A stretch of 21,395 nucleotides of DNA from Bacteroidaceae bacterium (GCA_017551845.1 JAFZKR010000141.1:1-21395), one strand, 5' to 3'. Shown: positions 5,394 to 14,906, counted from the stretch's first letter. Made by a program: numbers and translations. Notes: generated by a model not told the origin, from the sequence alone.

Positions 5394-6719
5394 ATGAAAG
5401 TTTTGAAATTCGGAGGAACATCAGTAGGTTCTCCACAAAGGATGAAGGATGTAAGTAGCCTAATAACCGCTGACGGAAAGCAGAAACTCGTAGTGCTCTC
5501 TGCCATGTCAGGAACTACAAATTCACTTGTGGAGATATCCCAATACCTCTACAACGGAAACAAGGACGGAGCCGATGACGTAATCAACCGTCTGCGCACA
5601 AAATATTTAGACCATGTTCCGGAACTGCTATCCAAGGAAGAGAACCGGAAAACTCTCTATGATTTCCTGAATTCAGAATTCAGATACCTTCTTACCTTCT
5701 CCAAGGAGGGATTCGGAGAGAGAGAGGAGAAAATAATCCTTGCACAGGGAGAGCTCATATCCACATTTATGGTAACATGCTACCTGAAGGAGCAGGGCAT
5801 AAAAACCATGCTTCTGCCGGCCCTTGACTTTATGAAGACCAATGCAGATTCCGAGCCCGACATGAATTACATAGCTACCAATATAGCTCTTCAGCTCAAG
5901 AACAATCCCGGAATGCAAATTTACATAACTCAAGGATTCATCTGCCGTAACGCTGAGGGGGAGATAGACAATCTTCAGCGCGGAGGCAGTGACTATACCG
6001 CTTCCATTTTAGGAGCTGTACTCAAAGCTGAGGAGATACAGATATGGACCGACATAGACGGTATGCACAACAATGACCCAAGAGTCGTGGACAAGACACA
6101 ACCGGTAAGACATCTGCACTTTGAGGAAGCTGCCGAGCTCGCCTACTTCGGAGCAAAGATACTGCACCCCACCTGCATACAGCCAGCCAAGGCCGCCAAT
6201 ATCCCGGTCCGACTGCTCAACACCATGGAGCCATCAGCACCCGGAACACTTATCGACAACCGCGCCGAACCCGGGCGCATAGCAGCTGTTGCCGCCAAAG
6301 AGAACATTACTGCCATCAAGATCAAGTCAAGCCGCATGTTACTCGCACATGGTTTCCTGCGCAAGGTGTTCGAGATATTCGAAACATGGCACACCTCCAT
6401 TGACATGGTGTGCACATCGGAGGTGGGTGTCTCCATGTCCATTGACAACACCCGTAATCTCGACAACATAGTAAACGAACTCAAGAAATACGGCACCGTT
6501 ACTGTCGATAAGGGTATGTGTATAGTCTGCGTTGTCGGTGATATGGTATGGGAGAACCTCGGATTCGAGTCGAGGGCTCTCGATGCTCTCGCCGATATAC
6601 CGGTACGCATGATCTCATACGGCGGAAGCAACTACAACATCTCCTTCCTGATCAAGGAGAGTGACAAGAAAGCCGCACTACAACGGCTCAGTGATGTACT
6701 CTTCAACGGCAAGCAATAA
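5394..6719 (+). CDS. lysC: Aspartate kinase, monofunctional, with ACT domains
   Basis: 441 residues. It phosphorylates aspartate, the first step towards lysine, threonine, methionine and diaminopimelate for the cell wall. The kinase domain (about 1-290) has KFGGTS at 5-10, RGGSDYTA at 196-203 and WTDIDG at 218-223. The C-terminal part (about 303-440) forms two ACT folds, with EVGVSMSIDN and ISYGGSNYNISFLI, the usual seat of feedback inhibition by lysine. No homoserine dehydrogenase domain follows. The stop overlaps the lysA start by one base (TAATG), so the two are translationally coupled, suggesting a lysine/DAP-directed isozyme. Confidence 0.95.
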   Translation: MKVLKFGGTSVGSPQRMKDVSSLITADGKQKLVVLSAMSGTTNSLVEISQYLYNGNKDGADDVINRLRTKYLDHVPELLSKEENRKTLYDFLNSEFRYLLTFSKEGFGEREEKIILAQGELISTFMVTCYLKEQGIKTMLLPALDFMKTNADSEPDMNYIATNIALQLKNNPGMQIYITQGFICRNAEGEIDNLQRGGSDYTASILGAVLKAEEIQIWTDIDGMHNNDPRVVDKTQPVRHLHFEEAAELAYFGAKILHPTCIQPAKAANIPVRLLNTMEPSAPGTLIDNRAEPGRIAAVAAKENITAIKIKSSRMLLAHGFLRKVFEIFETWHTSIDMVCTSEVGVSMSIDNTRNLDNIVNELKKYGTVTVDKGMCIVCVVGDMVWENLGFESRALDALADIPVRMISYGGSNYNISFLIKESDKKAALQRLSDVLFNGKQ

Positions 6720-7837
6720 TGCAGACACCTTTCTACCAGTATGACTTGGGAATACTTGAAGATACCCTAAAAACCATACGCGCAAATACCGGAGATAATC
6801 CCGACTGGCATGTACATTATGCCATTAAGGCAAATGCCAATCCTATACTGCTCAAATTGATAAACCAATATGGATTGGGCATAGACGCTGTTAGCGGAGG
6901 CGAGATACAAGTAGCGCTTGAAAACGGTTTTGTCCCGACATCGATAGTGTTTGCCGGTGTGGGAAAAGCCGATTGGGAGATAGACCTGGGACTCAACGTC
7001 GGCATAGCCTGTTTCAACGTTGAATCAGAGGCAGAACTTGACGTAATTGCCGAGCGTTGCGCAGCGTTGGGCAAGACAGCCCATATAGCACTACGTGTAA
7101 ATCCTGATGTTGACGCCCACACCCACAAGAATATTACCACAGGCAAGGCTGAAAACAAGTTCGGAATAGAGATTCCTATGCTTCTGCCCATCATCCGCAA
7201 AGCACAACAGAATCCATGTTTCATCTTTGAGGGCATTCATTGCCACATTGGTTCGCAGATACTTGATATGAAGCCCTTCAGCCAGCTCTGCAATAAGGTC
7301 AATGACCTGCAGGATATGCTTGAGAAAGAAGGGATCAGACTGAACAGCATCAATGTAGGCGGAGGCTTAGGCGTTGATTATGATAATCCTGAACAGAACC
7401 CCATACCTGAGTTCGACAAGTTCTTCAGCCTGTTCCGTGATGAGCTGAAACTGCGTCCTGGTCAGCAGCTCCACTTTGAACTTGGCCGTGCCATTGTAGC
7501 ACAGTGCGGGCGCCTGATAACCAAAGTTCTCTATGTAAAACAGGGAACAATAAAAAAATTCGCCATAGTTGATGCAGGTTTCACAGAACTCATACGCCCT
7601 GCACTCTACGGAGCACATCATAAGATTGTAAACCTCACCTCAAACGGTCCTCTCCAGAAATATGACGTGGTTGGTCCTATATGCGAATCATCGGATTTGT
7701 TCGGAAAGGATGAGATACTTCCTGAAACTCACCGCGGTGACATGATAGCACTCATGTCAGCTGGTGCTTACGGTGAGACTATGGCATCCTGCTATAACTG
7801 TCGTCCCCTACCCGGCTCCTGTACAGAGACATTCTGA
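6719..7837 (+). CDS. lysA: Diaminopimelate decarboxylase
   Basis: 372 residues, slightly short but complete for Bacteroidales. It decarboxylates meso-diaminopimelate to lysine with PLP. The PLP lysine is K37 in HYAIKANANP. HIGS at 176-179, the glycine loop VGGGLG at 213-218, ELGR at 254-257 and the catalytic CESSD at 322-326 (from the partner subunit) are all present. YGETMASCYNCRPL is the usual C-terminal motif. It is last in the rightward run and ends 27 nt from the end of the convergent permease gene; no clear intrinsic terminator is seen in that gap. Confidence 0.96.
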   Translation: MQTPFYQYDLGILEDTLKTIRANTGDNPDWHVHYAIKANANPILLKLINQYGLGIDAVSGGEIQVALENGFVPTSIVFAGVGKADWEIDLGLNVGIACFNVESEAELDVIAERCAALGKTAHIALRVNPDVDAHTHKNITTGKAENKFGIEIPMLLPIIRKAQQNPCFIFEGIHCHIGSQILDMKPFSQLCNKVNDLQDMLEKEGIRLNSINVGGGLGVDYDNPEQNPIPEFDKFFSLFRDELKLRPGQQLHFELGRAIVAQCGRLITKVLYVKQGTIKKFAIVDAGFTELIRPALYGAHHKIVNLTSNGPLQKYDVVGPICESSDLFGKDEILPETHRGDMIALMSAGAYGETMASCYNCRPLPGSCTETF

Positions 7838-7864
7838 CTCCGCACTACAGAATGATTCAGTGCC

Positions 7865-9100
7865 TTATTCAAACCTGATTGACTTAGAGGGAACAATTCT
7901 CGAAATAACGGTGCAGGGTATAAGCATCATCAGCATGGAGAGTATGAACATGGCTGCATTAAGGATAATAATCCACCCGAATCCCATCTGTATGGGCACT
8001 TTGTCAAGATAATAGTTGGAAGGGTCAAGAGGTATCACTTTGAACAGTTTCTGTATCAGGCAAACACCTATTCCTATAATATTTCCGATAATCATTCCAC
8101 GGATAATAATGTAAGTTGCAAGCCTTAGGAAAACCTTGCGCACAATCCTGTCCGATGCTCCTAATGACTTGAGTACTCCTATGGTTGACGTTCGTTCGAA
8201 TATGATTATGAGCAGACCGGATATCATAGTAAAGCCAGATATTCCCAGCATCAGCGCCAGAATAATCCATACATTCAGATCTAGCACGTCCAGCCAGGCA
8301 AAAAGTCCCATGTTCATATCTTTCATCGTCTGTACCAGATACTGCTCGCCCATACGTTCTCCCCAACCATTCATCACACGCGTCACATAATTGTACGCAT
8401 TGTCCATTTCATCAGCATTGACCACCCTCAGTTCAATTCCACTGCACTCTTCGGGTGTCCAGCCATTCAGTCTTTGCAGAAGAGAGCGGTCGGCAATTCC
8501 GTACAGATTGTCATACTCCGAAAAATTGGTCTCGAAAATCCCGGCAACAGTCATTCGTCGCATACGTATCCGTTCCTGCATAAAATATACATCAGCCTTG
8601 TCTCCTACGGATAATCCTAACTGAAGCGCCTGAGTAAGTGAAAGAAGTATCCAAGTATCCGTGGAATCAGTCGGATCGGGGAATCCTCCGCTTACCATAT
8701 ATTTTTCATAGAAACTGCGGTCATAATCAGCACCTATTCCCTTGAGCATCATACCATGGAAAAGAGTATCGGTACGTACAATGCACGGTTTATCAACATA
8801 TCTCTGCACATGAACTATCTCTTCACAGGTCATCAGTTCATCCATAACCGAATCGTTACATGTTACAGGTATTTCAATCACTCCGGAACCGGTCCTGTAA
8901 TTGGAAACCCTTATATGTTGGGAAAAATCCGTCACCTTGTCACGTATCTCTCCCTTAAATCCGCGAGTCACAGCCAGAGTCACTATCATGACCGCCAGGC
9001 CCAAAGCTATACCGGCCTTAGCTATGATGATAGCAGGGCGGGAACCGCCCTTGATCACATCCTCTTTTCCGTAAAGTCTTTTTGCAAGAAATCTCTCCAT
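7865..9100 (-). CDS. LolC/LolE-type ABC transporter permease
   Basis: 411 residues from ATG at 9100 (MERFLAKRLYG); an open frame continues 21 codons upstream but would overlap the divergent gene's promoter. The layout is FtsX/LolC-like: one N-terminal membrane helix (about 22-45, AIIIAKAGIALGLAVMIVTLAV), a large periplasmic domain (about 46-265), then three C-terminal helices. FERTSTIGVLKSLGA lies in the cytoplasmic loop after the second helix, as in LolC/E. Such proteins release lipoproteins from the inner membrane for transport to the outer membrane, with LolD as ATPase. No LolD is in the window. It may be a generic MacB-like permease, but Lol is more likely. Confidence 0.85.
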   Translation of the reverse strand: MERFLAKRLYGKEDVIKGGSRPAIIIAKAGIALGLAVMIVTLAVTRGFKGEIRDKVTDFSQHIRVSNYRTGSGVIEIPVTCNDSVMDELMTCEEIVHVQRYVDKPCIVRTDTLFHGMMLKGIGADYDRSFYEKYMVSGGFPDPTDSTDTWILLSLTQALQLGLSVGDKADVYFMQERIRMRRMTVAGIFETNFSEYDNLYGIADRSLLQRLNGWTPEECSGIELRVVNADEMDNAYNYVTRVMNGWGERMGEQYLVQTMKDMNMGLFAWLDVLDLNVWIILALMLGISGFTMISGLLIIIFERTSTIGVLKSLGASDRIVRKVFLRLATYIIIRGMIIGNIIGIGVCLIQKLFKVIPLDPSNYYLDKVPIQMGFGWIIILNAAMFILSMLMMLIPCTVISRIVPSKSIRFE

Positions 9101-9119
9101 ATTATGAGGTTTTCCGATG

Positions 9120-9147
9120 CGAAGATAGTTTAAAATGATTATCTTCG
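9120..9147. promoter_or_regulatory. Divergent promoter formed by one inverted repeat
   Basis: CGAAGATA (9120-9127) and TATCTTCG (9140-9147) are exact inverted copies 12 nt apart. Each reads outward as a -7 box (TATCTTCG, one mismatch to TAnnTTTG): leftward to the permease (ATG at 9100, short leader) and rightward to the GH2 gene (ATG at 9152, only 5 nt away). No good -33 TTG is seen on either side. Confidence 0.45.
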
Positions 9148-9151
9148 CCAC

Positions 9152-11695
9152 ATGATGAAACACCTTTATTTTATTTTGACCGTTTTGGCAATGACCATCA
9201 CGGTTCGCGTCTCAGCAAGAGAAACCATAAACTTCAACCAAGGTTGGAAGTTTGCGCTTGACTCCGATTCGCCAGCCAATGCGGAGCCGGGATTCGATGA
9301 CAGCAGCTGGAGGGTTCTTGACCTGCCCCATGACTGGGCTATCGAGGGCGATTTTGACCAATCTAATCCCTCCGGCACAGGCGGCGGTGCACTGCCCGGC
9401 GGCATAGGCTGGTACCGCAAGACGTTTACCATTTCCAAGAAGGACCAGGGACAGATTTTCAGCATTGAGTTTGACGGCGTTTATATGAACAGCAGCGTCT
9501 ATTTGAACGGACACCTGCTGGGCACACGCCCCTACGGATACATATCATTCAGCTATGACCTGACACCTTACCTGAACTGGGACGGAGAGAATGTGATAGC
9601 CGTTAAGGTCGATAACTCCGACCAACCCAACAGCCGCTGGTACTCCGGCTGCGGCATTTACCGTGACGTGAGGATAGTAAAGACCAATCCCGTTCATGTG
9701 GCACAATGGGGTACATATATAACCACAAACAATGTGGATCAGGCTAATGTCTTTCATGTAAACTCCACAAACAACACGGATCAGGTTACTGCAGTAAACA
9801 TAAACGTCACGGTGAACAATGAAAGTTCTGTTCCTACTGAAATCAATGTATATTCCACCCTTTTGGATGCAAACCGCAAGGCCGTAACCATGATTGCCGA
9901 CCATATGGTAGCCTCAAACGGCACAAACGCCATACAGCAGCATATTTACATGATTGAGCCTCATCTGTGGAGTGTGGATGATCCGTATATGTACACCATG
10001 CATACTGAGATAAAGCAAAACGGCAAAACCATTGATACATATGAGACTCCGTTCGGTATCCGAACCATTGAGTTCCGCGCTGACAGCGGGTTCTGGCTGA
10101 ACGGTGAGCATGTTCGCATAAACGGTGTGTGCAACCACCACGATCTGGGCTGTTTGGGTGCAGCAACCAATGAACGTGCCATAGAGCGCCAACTGCAGAT
10201 ACTCAAGGCAATGGGCTGCAACGGAATCCGCTGCTCACACAACCCGCCATCGCCCGTTCTGCTGGACCTTTGCGACCGCATGGGATTCCTGGTTATGGAT
10301 GAGGCCTTTGACATGTGGCGCCGCCGCAAGACCGACCGCGACTACGCCCGTTTCTTTGACGATTGGTATGAGCGTGACCTGACCGATATGGTACTGCGCG
10401 ACCGCAACCACCCCAGCATAGTGCTGTGGAGCATAGGCAATGAGGTGCTTGAACAGTGGTCCGATGCCAAAGCCGACACTCTGTCACTTGAGCAGGCCAA
10501 CCTTATCCTTAATATGGGACACAGTGAAGACCAACTGGCACAGGAGGGTGAGATGACAGTAAACTCACTTATCACAGCCCGCCTGGCAGAGATAATCAAG
10601 AATCTTGACCCCACCCGACCCGTGACTGCAGGCTGCAACGAGCCCAGCCCAGGCAACCACCTGTTCCGCTCAGGTGCCATTGACGTGATAGGTTACAACT
10701 ACCATAACCAGAACGTACCGGCAGTACCGCGTCTGTTCCCGGGCAAGCCGTTCATCATTACCGAGAGCGTATCGGCCCTGATGACACGTGGATTCTATGA
10801 GATGCCATCGGACAAACTGATGCAGCGCCCCGCACGCTGGGACCGTCCCTACTTCAACGAGACATTCTCATGCTCGGCATATGACAACGTGCGCACCCCT
10901 TGGGGCAGCCATCATGAGGACAACCTTATATTCCTGAACAGCCAGCCCTTTGTGGCCGGACAGTATATCTGGACCGGATTTGACTACATCGGCGAGCCCA
11001 CACCTTACGGATGGCCTGCCCGCAGTTCATATTTTGGTATAGTTGACCTGGCTGGATTCCCCAAAGACGTCTATTACCTCTACCGGTCAGAATGGACCGA
11101 TACTCCCACTCTGCACCTGTTCCCTCACTGGAACTGGACACCGGGTGAGCAGATAGACATGTGGTGCTACTACAACAATGCCGATGAAGTTGAGCTCTAT
11201 GTAAACGGAGTCTCTCAAGGCGTTCGCCGCAAGGATGCCGAGCACCTGCATGTAGTCTGGAACGTAACCTTTGAGCCCGGTACGGTAAAGGTTGTGGCAC
11301 GCAAGAACGGCTTAGAGACTGCCAGACAGGAGATACATACCGCCGGTGAGCCCGCACAGATACGTCTCACTCCGGACCGCAGCACAATCAAGAGCAACGG
11401 TACTGACCTGAGCTTTGTAACTGTTGAGATACTTGACAAGGACGGCAACCTGTGCCCCAATGCCGAGAATCTTGTTGAGTTCAGCATTGACGGCAAGGGG
11501 TTCATTGCCGGTGTTGACAACGGCAGTCCAATATCACTTGAGCGCTTTAAGGACAACAAGCGCAAGGCTTACTACGGTAAATGTCTTGTTGTGCTGCAAA
11601 ACAACGGGAAAAAAGGCAAAATAAAGCTTATCGCTAATTCAGACGGCCTCAAAGGTGCACGAGTTGACGTAAAGTGTGCAAACAAAAGCAAATAA
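9152..11695 (+). CDS. Secreted GH2 beta-galactosidase-like glycosidase
   Basis: 847 residues. A signal peptide (about 1-22, basic start, hydrophobic core, VSA before the mature end) sends it to the periplasm or surface. Domains in order: GH2 sugar-binding jelly roll (about 25-180), Ig-like GH2 domain (about 185-300), catalytic barrel (about 305-640), then a DUF4982-like domain (about 650-725) and an invasin-like Ig domain (about 735-840). The acid/base is E431 in WSIGNE and the nucleophile E538 in FIITES. The N-terminal DLPHDWAIEGDF and the extra domains are typical of Bacteroidales beta-galactosidases that act on plant or host glycans. There are no SusC/SusD genes next to it, so it is not part of a visible utilisation locus. 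Exact substrate (galactoside, glucuronide or other) cannot be told. Confidence 0.9.
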   Translation: MMKHLYFILTVLAMTITVRVSARETINFNQGWKFALDSDSPANAEPGFDDSSWRVLDLPHDWAIEGDFDQSNPSGTGGGALPGGIGWYRKTFTISKKDQGQIFSIEFDGVYMNSSVYLNGHLLGTRPYGYISFSYDLTPYLNWDGENVIAVKVDNSDQPNSRWYSGCGIYRDVRIVKTNPVHVAQWGTYITTNNVDQANVFHVNSTNNTDQVTAVNINVTVNNESSVPTEINVYSTLLDANRKAVTMIADHMVASNGTNAIQQHIYMIEPHLWSVDDPYMYTMHTEIKQNGKTIDTYETPFGIRTIEFRADSGFWLNGEHVRINGVCNHHDLGCLGAATNERAIERQLQILKAMGCNGIRCSHNPPSPVLLDLCDRMGFLVMDEAFDMWRRRKTDRDYARFFDDWYERDLTDMVLRDRNHPSIVLWSIGNEVLEQWSDAKADTLSLEQANLILNMGHSEDQLAQEGEMTVNSLITARLAEIIKNLDPTRPVTAGCNEPSPGNHLFRSGAIDVIGYNYHNQNVPAVPRLFPGKPFIITESVSALMTRGFYEMPSDKLMQRPARWDRPYFNETFSCSAYDNVRTPWGSHHEDNLIFLNSQPFVAGQYIWTGFDYIGEPTPYGWPARSSYFGIVDLAGFPKDVYYLYRSEWTDTPTLHLFPHWNWTPGEQIDMWCYYNNADEVELYVNGVSQGVRRKDAEHLHVVWNVTFEPGTVKVVARKNGLETARQEIHTAGEPAQIRLTPDRSTIKSNGTDLSFVTVEILDKDGNLCPNAENLVEFSIDGKGFIAGVDNGSPISLERFKDNKRKAYYGKCLVVLQNNGKKGKIKLIANSDGLKGARVDVKCANKSK

Positions 11696-11730
11696 TAAGA
11701 CTCTGTAGAGATACAGTCCGCCTCACTGTG

Positions 11731-11738
11731 TAATTTTG
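11731..11738 (+). promoter_or_regulatory. -7 box upstream of yggS
   Basis: TAATTTTG is an exact match to TAnnTTTG and is followed by CGGCAAC, 20 nt before the yggS ATG. A clear -33 TTG is not seen. A small hairpin CTGTA/TACAG (11703-11716) lies between the GH2 stop and this box but has no T tract. Confidence 0.5.
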
Positions 11739-11757
11739 CGGCAACTATTATTCTGAA

Positions 11758-12438
11758 ATGGACATTAAACAGAATCTGGATAGGATTAAAGCCAGACTTC
11801 CCGAAGGAGTAAGGCTTGTTGCAGTATCCAAGACTCACCCAGCAGAGATGCTACAGGAGGCATACGATGCCGGCCAACGCCTTTTTGGCGAAAACAAGGT
11901 TCAGGAGATGACTGCCAAGAGCAAGCTGCTCCCACAGGATATAGAGTGGCATTTTATAGGTCACGTACAGCGCAACAAGATACACCTTATGGCACCGTAT
12001 GTGTCCGTAATACAAGGTGTTGATTCGTTTGAATCACTTGCCGAGATCGACCGGCAGGCCGCACGTTTTTCCCGCCGTATTACCTGCTATCTGCAGCTGC
12101 ACATTGCGCAGGAAGAGACCAAATTCGGGTTCTCCCCTGAGGAATGCACAGCCATGTTGGAGAAGGGTGACTGGAAGAATCTGGAACATATTACCATAGG
12201 AGGAGTAATGGGTATGGCCAGTAACACTACGGATGAGGCGCAGATTCTTGGCGAGTTCCGTAAGCTTCGCGCTCTCTTCGATACCTACTCTGAGAAATTC
12301 TTCAGTTCCTATTCAGGGTTCAACACTGTATCGGCCGGCATGAGCGGTGATTACAGACTGGCCATTAGTGCCGGAAGCAACATGGTCCGCATAGGCAGTT
12401 CCATATTTGGAGAGAGATTTTACGGCTTCAACAGATAA
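11758..12438 (+). CDS. yggS: YggS-family PLP-binding homeostasis protein
   Basis: 226 residues, a single alanine-racemase-like barrel. PLP is held by K25 in LVAVSKTHP. Family motifs GENKVQEM (44-51), WHFIGHVQRNK (64-74), LQLHIAQEETKFG and SAGMSGDYRLAI are present, as is the C-terminal phosphate-binding region VRIGSSIFGER. YggS/PLPBP proteins have no known enzymatic turnover and help keep PLP balanced in the cytoplasm. It has its own probable promoter and is followed within 20 nt by the acyl-CoA ligase gene. Confidence 0.93.
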   Translation: MDIKQNLDRIKARLPEGVRLVAVSKTHPAEMLQEAYDAGQRLFGENKVQEMTAKSKLLPQDIEWHFIGHVQRNKIHLMAPYVSVIQGVDSFESLAEIDRQAARFSRRITCYLQLHIAQEETKFGFSPEECTAMLEKGDWKNLEHITIGGVMGMASNTTDEAQILGEFRKLRALFDTYSEKFFSSYSGFNTVSAGMSGDYRLAISAGSNMVRIGSSIFGERFYGFNR

Positions 12439-12443
12439 TTGTG

Positions 12444-12451
12444 TAACTTTA
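12444..12451 (+). promoter_or_regulatory. Possible -7 box immediately before the acyl-CoA ligase gene
   Basis: TAACTTTA matches TAnnTTTG in seven of eight places and ends 5 nt before the ATG at 12457, implying a leaderless mRNA if used. There is no clear -33 element, and read-through from yggS would also serve the gene. Confidence 0.3.
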
Positions 12452-12456
12452 CAACC

Positions 12457-14148
12457 ATGATTGATTATTACGACAGATCAGACAATACCTTCAGCGAGAA
12501 GAACCTGAACGCGTACATAAGCGGTGCCATAATCAGCAATTGGGACCGTGAAGCCTTCACTGACTACAAGGGTGCCACACTTCTGTACCGCGATGTGGCA
12601 CGCCGCATAGCCAAGCTTCACATACTTTTTGAGAAGGCAGGTCTCAAACGCGGTGACCGTATAGCCCTTTGTGGGAAAAACAGTTCCAACTGGGGTACAG
12701 CATGTCTCGCCGCCCTCTCTTATGGAGCAGTAGTTGTACCCATTCTGCACGAGTTCAAGGCCGACAACATTCACCATATCATAAACCATTCCGAAACAAA
12801 ACTTTTTTTCGTTGGCGACCAGATATGGGAAAACCTGAACGAGGCCTCCATGCCTGATGTAGAGGGCATCATTACACTTGATGACTTTCAGGTGGTGATT
12901 TCGCGCAATGACAGGCTGTCCGACGCCCGGGAGCGTCTGAACGAACTCTTCGGACGCAGGTATCCCAGAGAATTCACAAAAACCGATGTCAAGTACCCTG
13001 AAACAGGATTTGATGATCTGGCAATGATCAACTACACATCGGGTTCAACAGGATTCTCCAAGGGAGTAATGCTACCCTATCGCGCCTTGATAAGTAACCA
13101 TCTTTTCGCCATGAGGGCCATCTACTGCATGAAAGCCGGCGACAAGGTAATATCAATGCTTCCCATGGCACACATGTACGGATTCGCATTTGAATTCTTC
13201 CATGAGTTCCTGAAGGGTTGCCATGTATTTTTCCTTACCCGCCTCCCGAGTCCCAAGATAATCTTCCAGGCTCTGAGCGAAATACGTCCCACGATAATAG
13301 TATCGGTACCTCTTGTGATAGAGAAAATTATAAAGAAGAACATACTTCCCAAACTGGAGACTCCACAGATGAAACTCCTGCTCAAGGTGCCCATCCTCAA
13401 CGACCAGATCAAGAAAAAGGTCCGCGACGAGATGATAAAGGGATTCGGCGGTAATTTCTACGAGGTAATCATAGGTGGAGCCGCCTTCAATCAGGAGGTG
13501 GAGAAATTCCTGGCTTCACTGCATTTCCCATATACAGTAGGCTACGGCGCCACAGAGTGCGCTCCCATCATTACATATGAGGATAAGAACAACTTCATAC
13601 CTGGTTCATGCGGCAAGGCCGTTCCCAATATGGAAGTCAGGATTCTGAGCAATGATCCGGAACACATACCCGGTGAAATTATCTGCCGCGGCCCCAACGT
13701 AATGTTGGGATATTACAAGAATGAACGCCTGACTGAAGAGACCATCGACAAAGACGGATGGATGTACACTGGTGATCTGGGTATTATGGACAAAGAGGGC
13801 AACCTCTTTATAAAGGGACGCAGCAAAAGCCTTATCCTTGGCCCGTCCGGACAGAATATTTATCCTGAGGAGATTGAAGACCATCTGAACAACATGCCGT
13901 TAGTCAACGAATCGGTGGTCATTTCCGAGAACGATAAGCTGGTGGCTCTGGTCTATCCTGATTTTGACGAGGCTCTCAAATCCGGTATGTCCGATGAACA
14001 GATAGCAGCCGTAATGGAGCAGAACCGCAGCGAACTGAACTCGATTCTGCCATCATATGAGAAGATATCGCAGATACGCATCTATCATGAGGAGTTCGAG
14101 AAGACTCCCAAGAAGAGCATCAAACGATTCCTGTATCAGAAAGAATAA
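12457..14148 (+). CDS. Long-chain fatty-acid-CoA ligase (AMP-forming)
   Basis: 563 residues from ATG at 12457; the frame is open a few codons upstream but without an ATG. It is a membrane-associated or cytoplasmic ANL-family adenylating enzyme that activates fatty acids with ATP and CoA. Seen: the P-loop motif YTSGSTGFSKG at 193-203, GYGATE at 362-367, YTGD at 437-440, the hinge region with GRSKSLILGPSGQNIYPEEIE (about 454-474) and a C-terminal catalytic lysine in EKTPKKSIKRFLY (about 549-561). GQNIYPEEIE and the length fit long-chain acyl-CoA synthetases. Its exact chain length, or a role in lipid or menaquinone side reactions, cannot be told. Confidence 0.9.
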   Translation: MIDYYDRSDNTFSEKNLNAYISGAIISNWDREAFTDYKGATLLYRDVARRIAKLHILFEKAGLKRGDRIALCGKNSSNWGTACLAALSYGAVVVPILHEFKADNIHHIINHSETKLFFVGDQIWENLNEASMPDVEGIITLDDFQVVISRNDRLSDARERLNELFGRRYPREFTKTDVKYPETGFDDLAMINYTSGSTGFSKGVMLPYRALISNHLFAMRAIYCMKAGDKVISMLPMAHMYGFAFEFFHEFLKGCHVFFLTRLPSPKIIFQALSEIRPTIIVSVPLVIEKIIKKNILPKLETPQMKLLLKVPILNDQIKKKVRDEMIKGFGGNFYEVIIGGAAFNQEVEKFLASLHFPYTVGYGATECAPIITYEDKNNFIPGSCGKAVPNMEVRILSNDPEHIPGEIICRGPNVMLGYYKNERLTEETIDKDGWMYTGDLGIMDKEGNLFIKGRSKSLILGPSGQNIYPEEIEDHLNNMPLVNESVVISENDKLVALVYPDFDEALKSGMSDEQIAAVMEQNRSELNSILPSYEKISQIRIYHEEFEKTPKKSIKRFLYQKE

Positions 14149-14178
14149 TAATATATTAACTCACTAATTGATGCAACT

Positions 14179-14883
14179 ATGAAAAGAAACAGAGAACTTA
14201 AGAATGATGCCTTAAAGGCAATGGATGGTCACTGGGGATGGGCCATTCTGGTATGTATTGTATATGGAGCTATTGTAGGTTTGGTTTCCGCACCTAACAC
14301 TGTGACCAGCTTAATGTCATCAATGGGTGGTTCCAGCATCGGAGCCACAGCAGCCATAGCCGGCCTAAGTATTATAACCGGATCTGTAACATTACTGGGC
14401 AGCATCTTCGGGTCAAATCCGCTGACGGCAGGATTCATCAATTCCGTCAAATTATACTACAAGGATTCAGACATGAGCACCATTCAGAATATGTTCAAAT
14501 ATGGATTCGGAGGCGGACGTTACTGGCGCAATGTTCTGGGAATGTTCCTGATGAACCTGTTCATCGGCCTATGGACACTTCTATTCATTGTTCCGGGTAT
14601 AATAAAGAGCTATGCATATGCGCTGACTCCCTATATCCTGATAGACAATCCTGAACTCAGTCCCAATGAGGCACGTCTGAAGAGCATCGAGATGATGCGC
14701 GGTCATAAAGGCAAGCTGTTCGGACTGGACCTGAGCTTCATAGGTTGGTACATTCTGTGTCTTCTCTCCTTAGGAATAGGCTTCATCTGGATTACTCCTT
14801 ATGTAAGGACTACAAAGGCCGCTTTCTATTGCAACCTCAAGGAAGAGCTCAATCCCCAGCCTGTTGTAACTGAAGCCGAATAA
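14179..14883 (+). CDS. DUF975 family integral membrane protein
   Basis: 234 residues. It begins with a short basic cytoplasmic segment (MKRNRELKNDALKAMDGHWGWA), followed by about four to five hydrophobic segments (about 18-38, 58-82, 118-145, 182-208). The C-terminal part NPELSPNEARLKSIEMMRGHKGKLFGLDLSFIGW is the hallmark of DUF975. The function is unknown in the family. It lies 30 nt after the acyl-CoA ligase with no promoter evident, so it is probably the last gene of that transcript; a strong terminator follows. Confidence 0.85.
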   Translation: MKRNRELKNDALKAMDGHWGWAILVCIVYGAIVGLVSAPNTVTSLMSSMGGSSIGATAAIAGLSIITGSVTLLGSIFGSNPLTAGFINSVKLYYKDSDMSTIQNMFKYGFGGGRYWRNVLGMFLMNLFIGLWTLLFIVPGIIKSYAYALTPYILIDNPELSPNEARLKSIEMMRGHKGKLFGLDLSFIGWYILCLLSLGIGFIWITPYVRTTKAAFYCNLKEELNPQPVVTEAE

Positions 14884-14906
14884 GTATCTTCAGGATACAT
14901 ATAAAA

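Noticed and set aside
1985..7837. Attenuator or T-box control of the his/lys run
   Set aside because: The leader before hisH is only about 20 nt and has no His codon run or T-box pattern.
7838..7864. Small inverted repeat GCACT/AGTGC between lysA and the permease gene
   Set aside because: Only 5 bp of stem and no T run on either strand, so not called a terminator.
10342..10680. Long antisense frames inside the GH2 gene
   Set aside because: They arise from GC-rich codon use on the opposite strand and match nothing.
9152..11695. Polysaccharide utilisation locus around the GH2 gene
   Set aside because: No SusC/SusD pair, sulfatase, other glycosidase or sensor-regulator is next to it.
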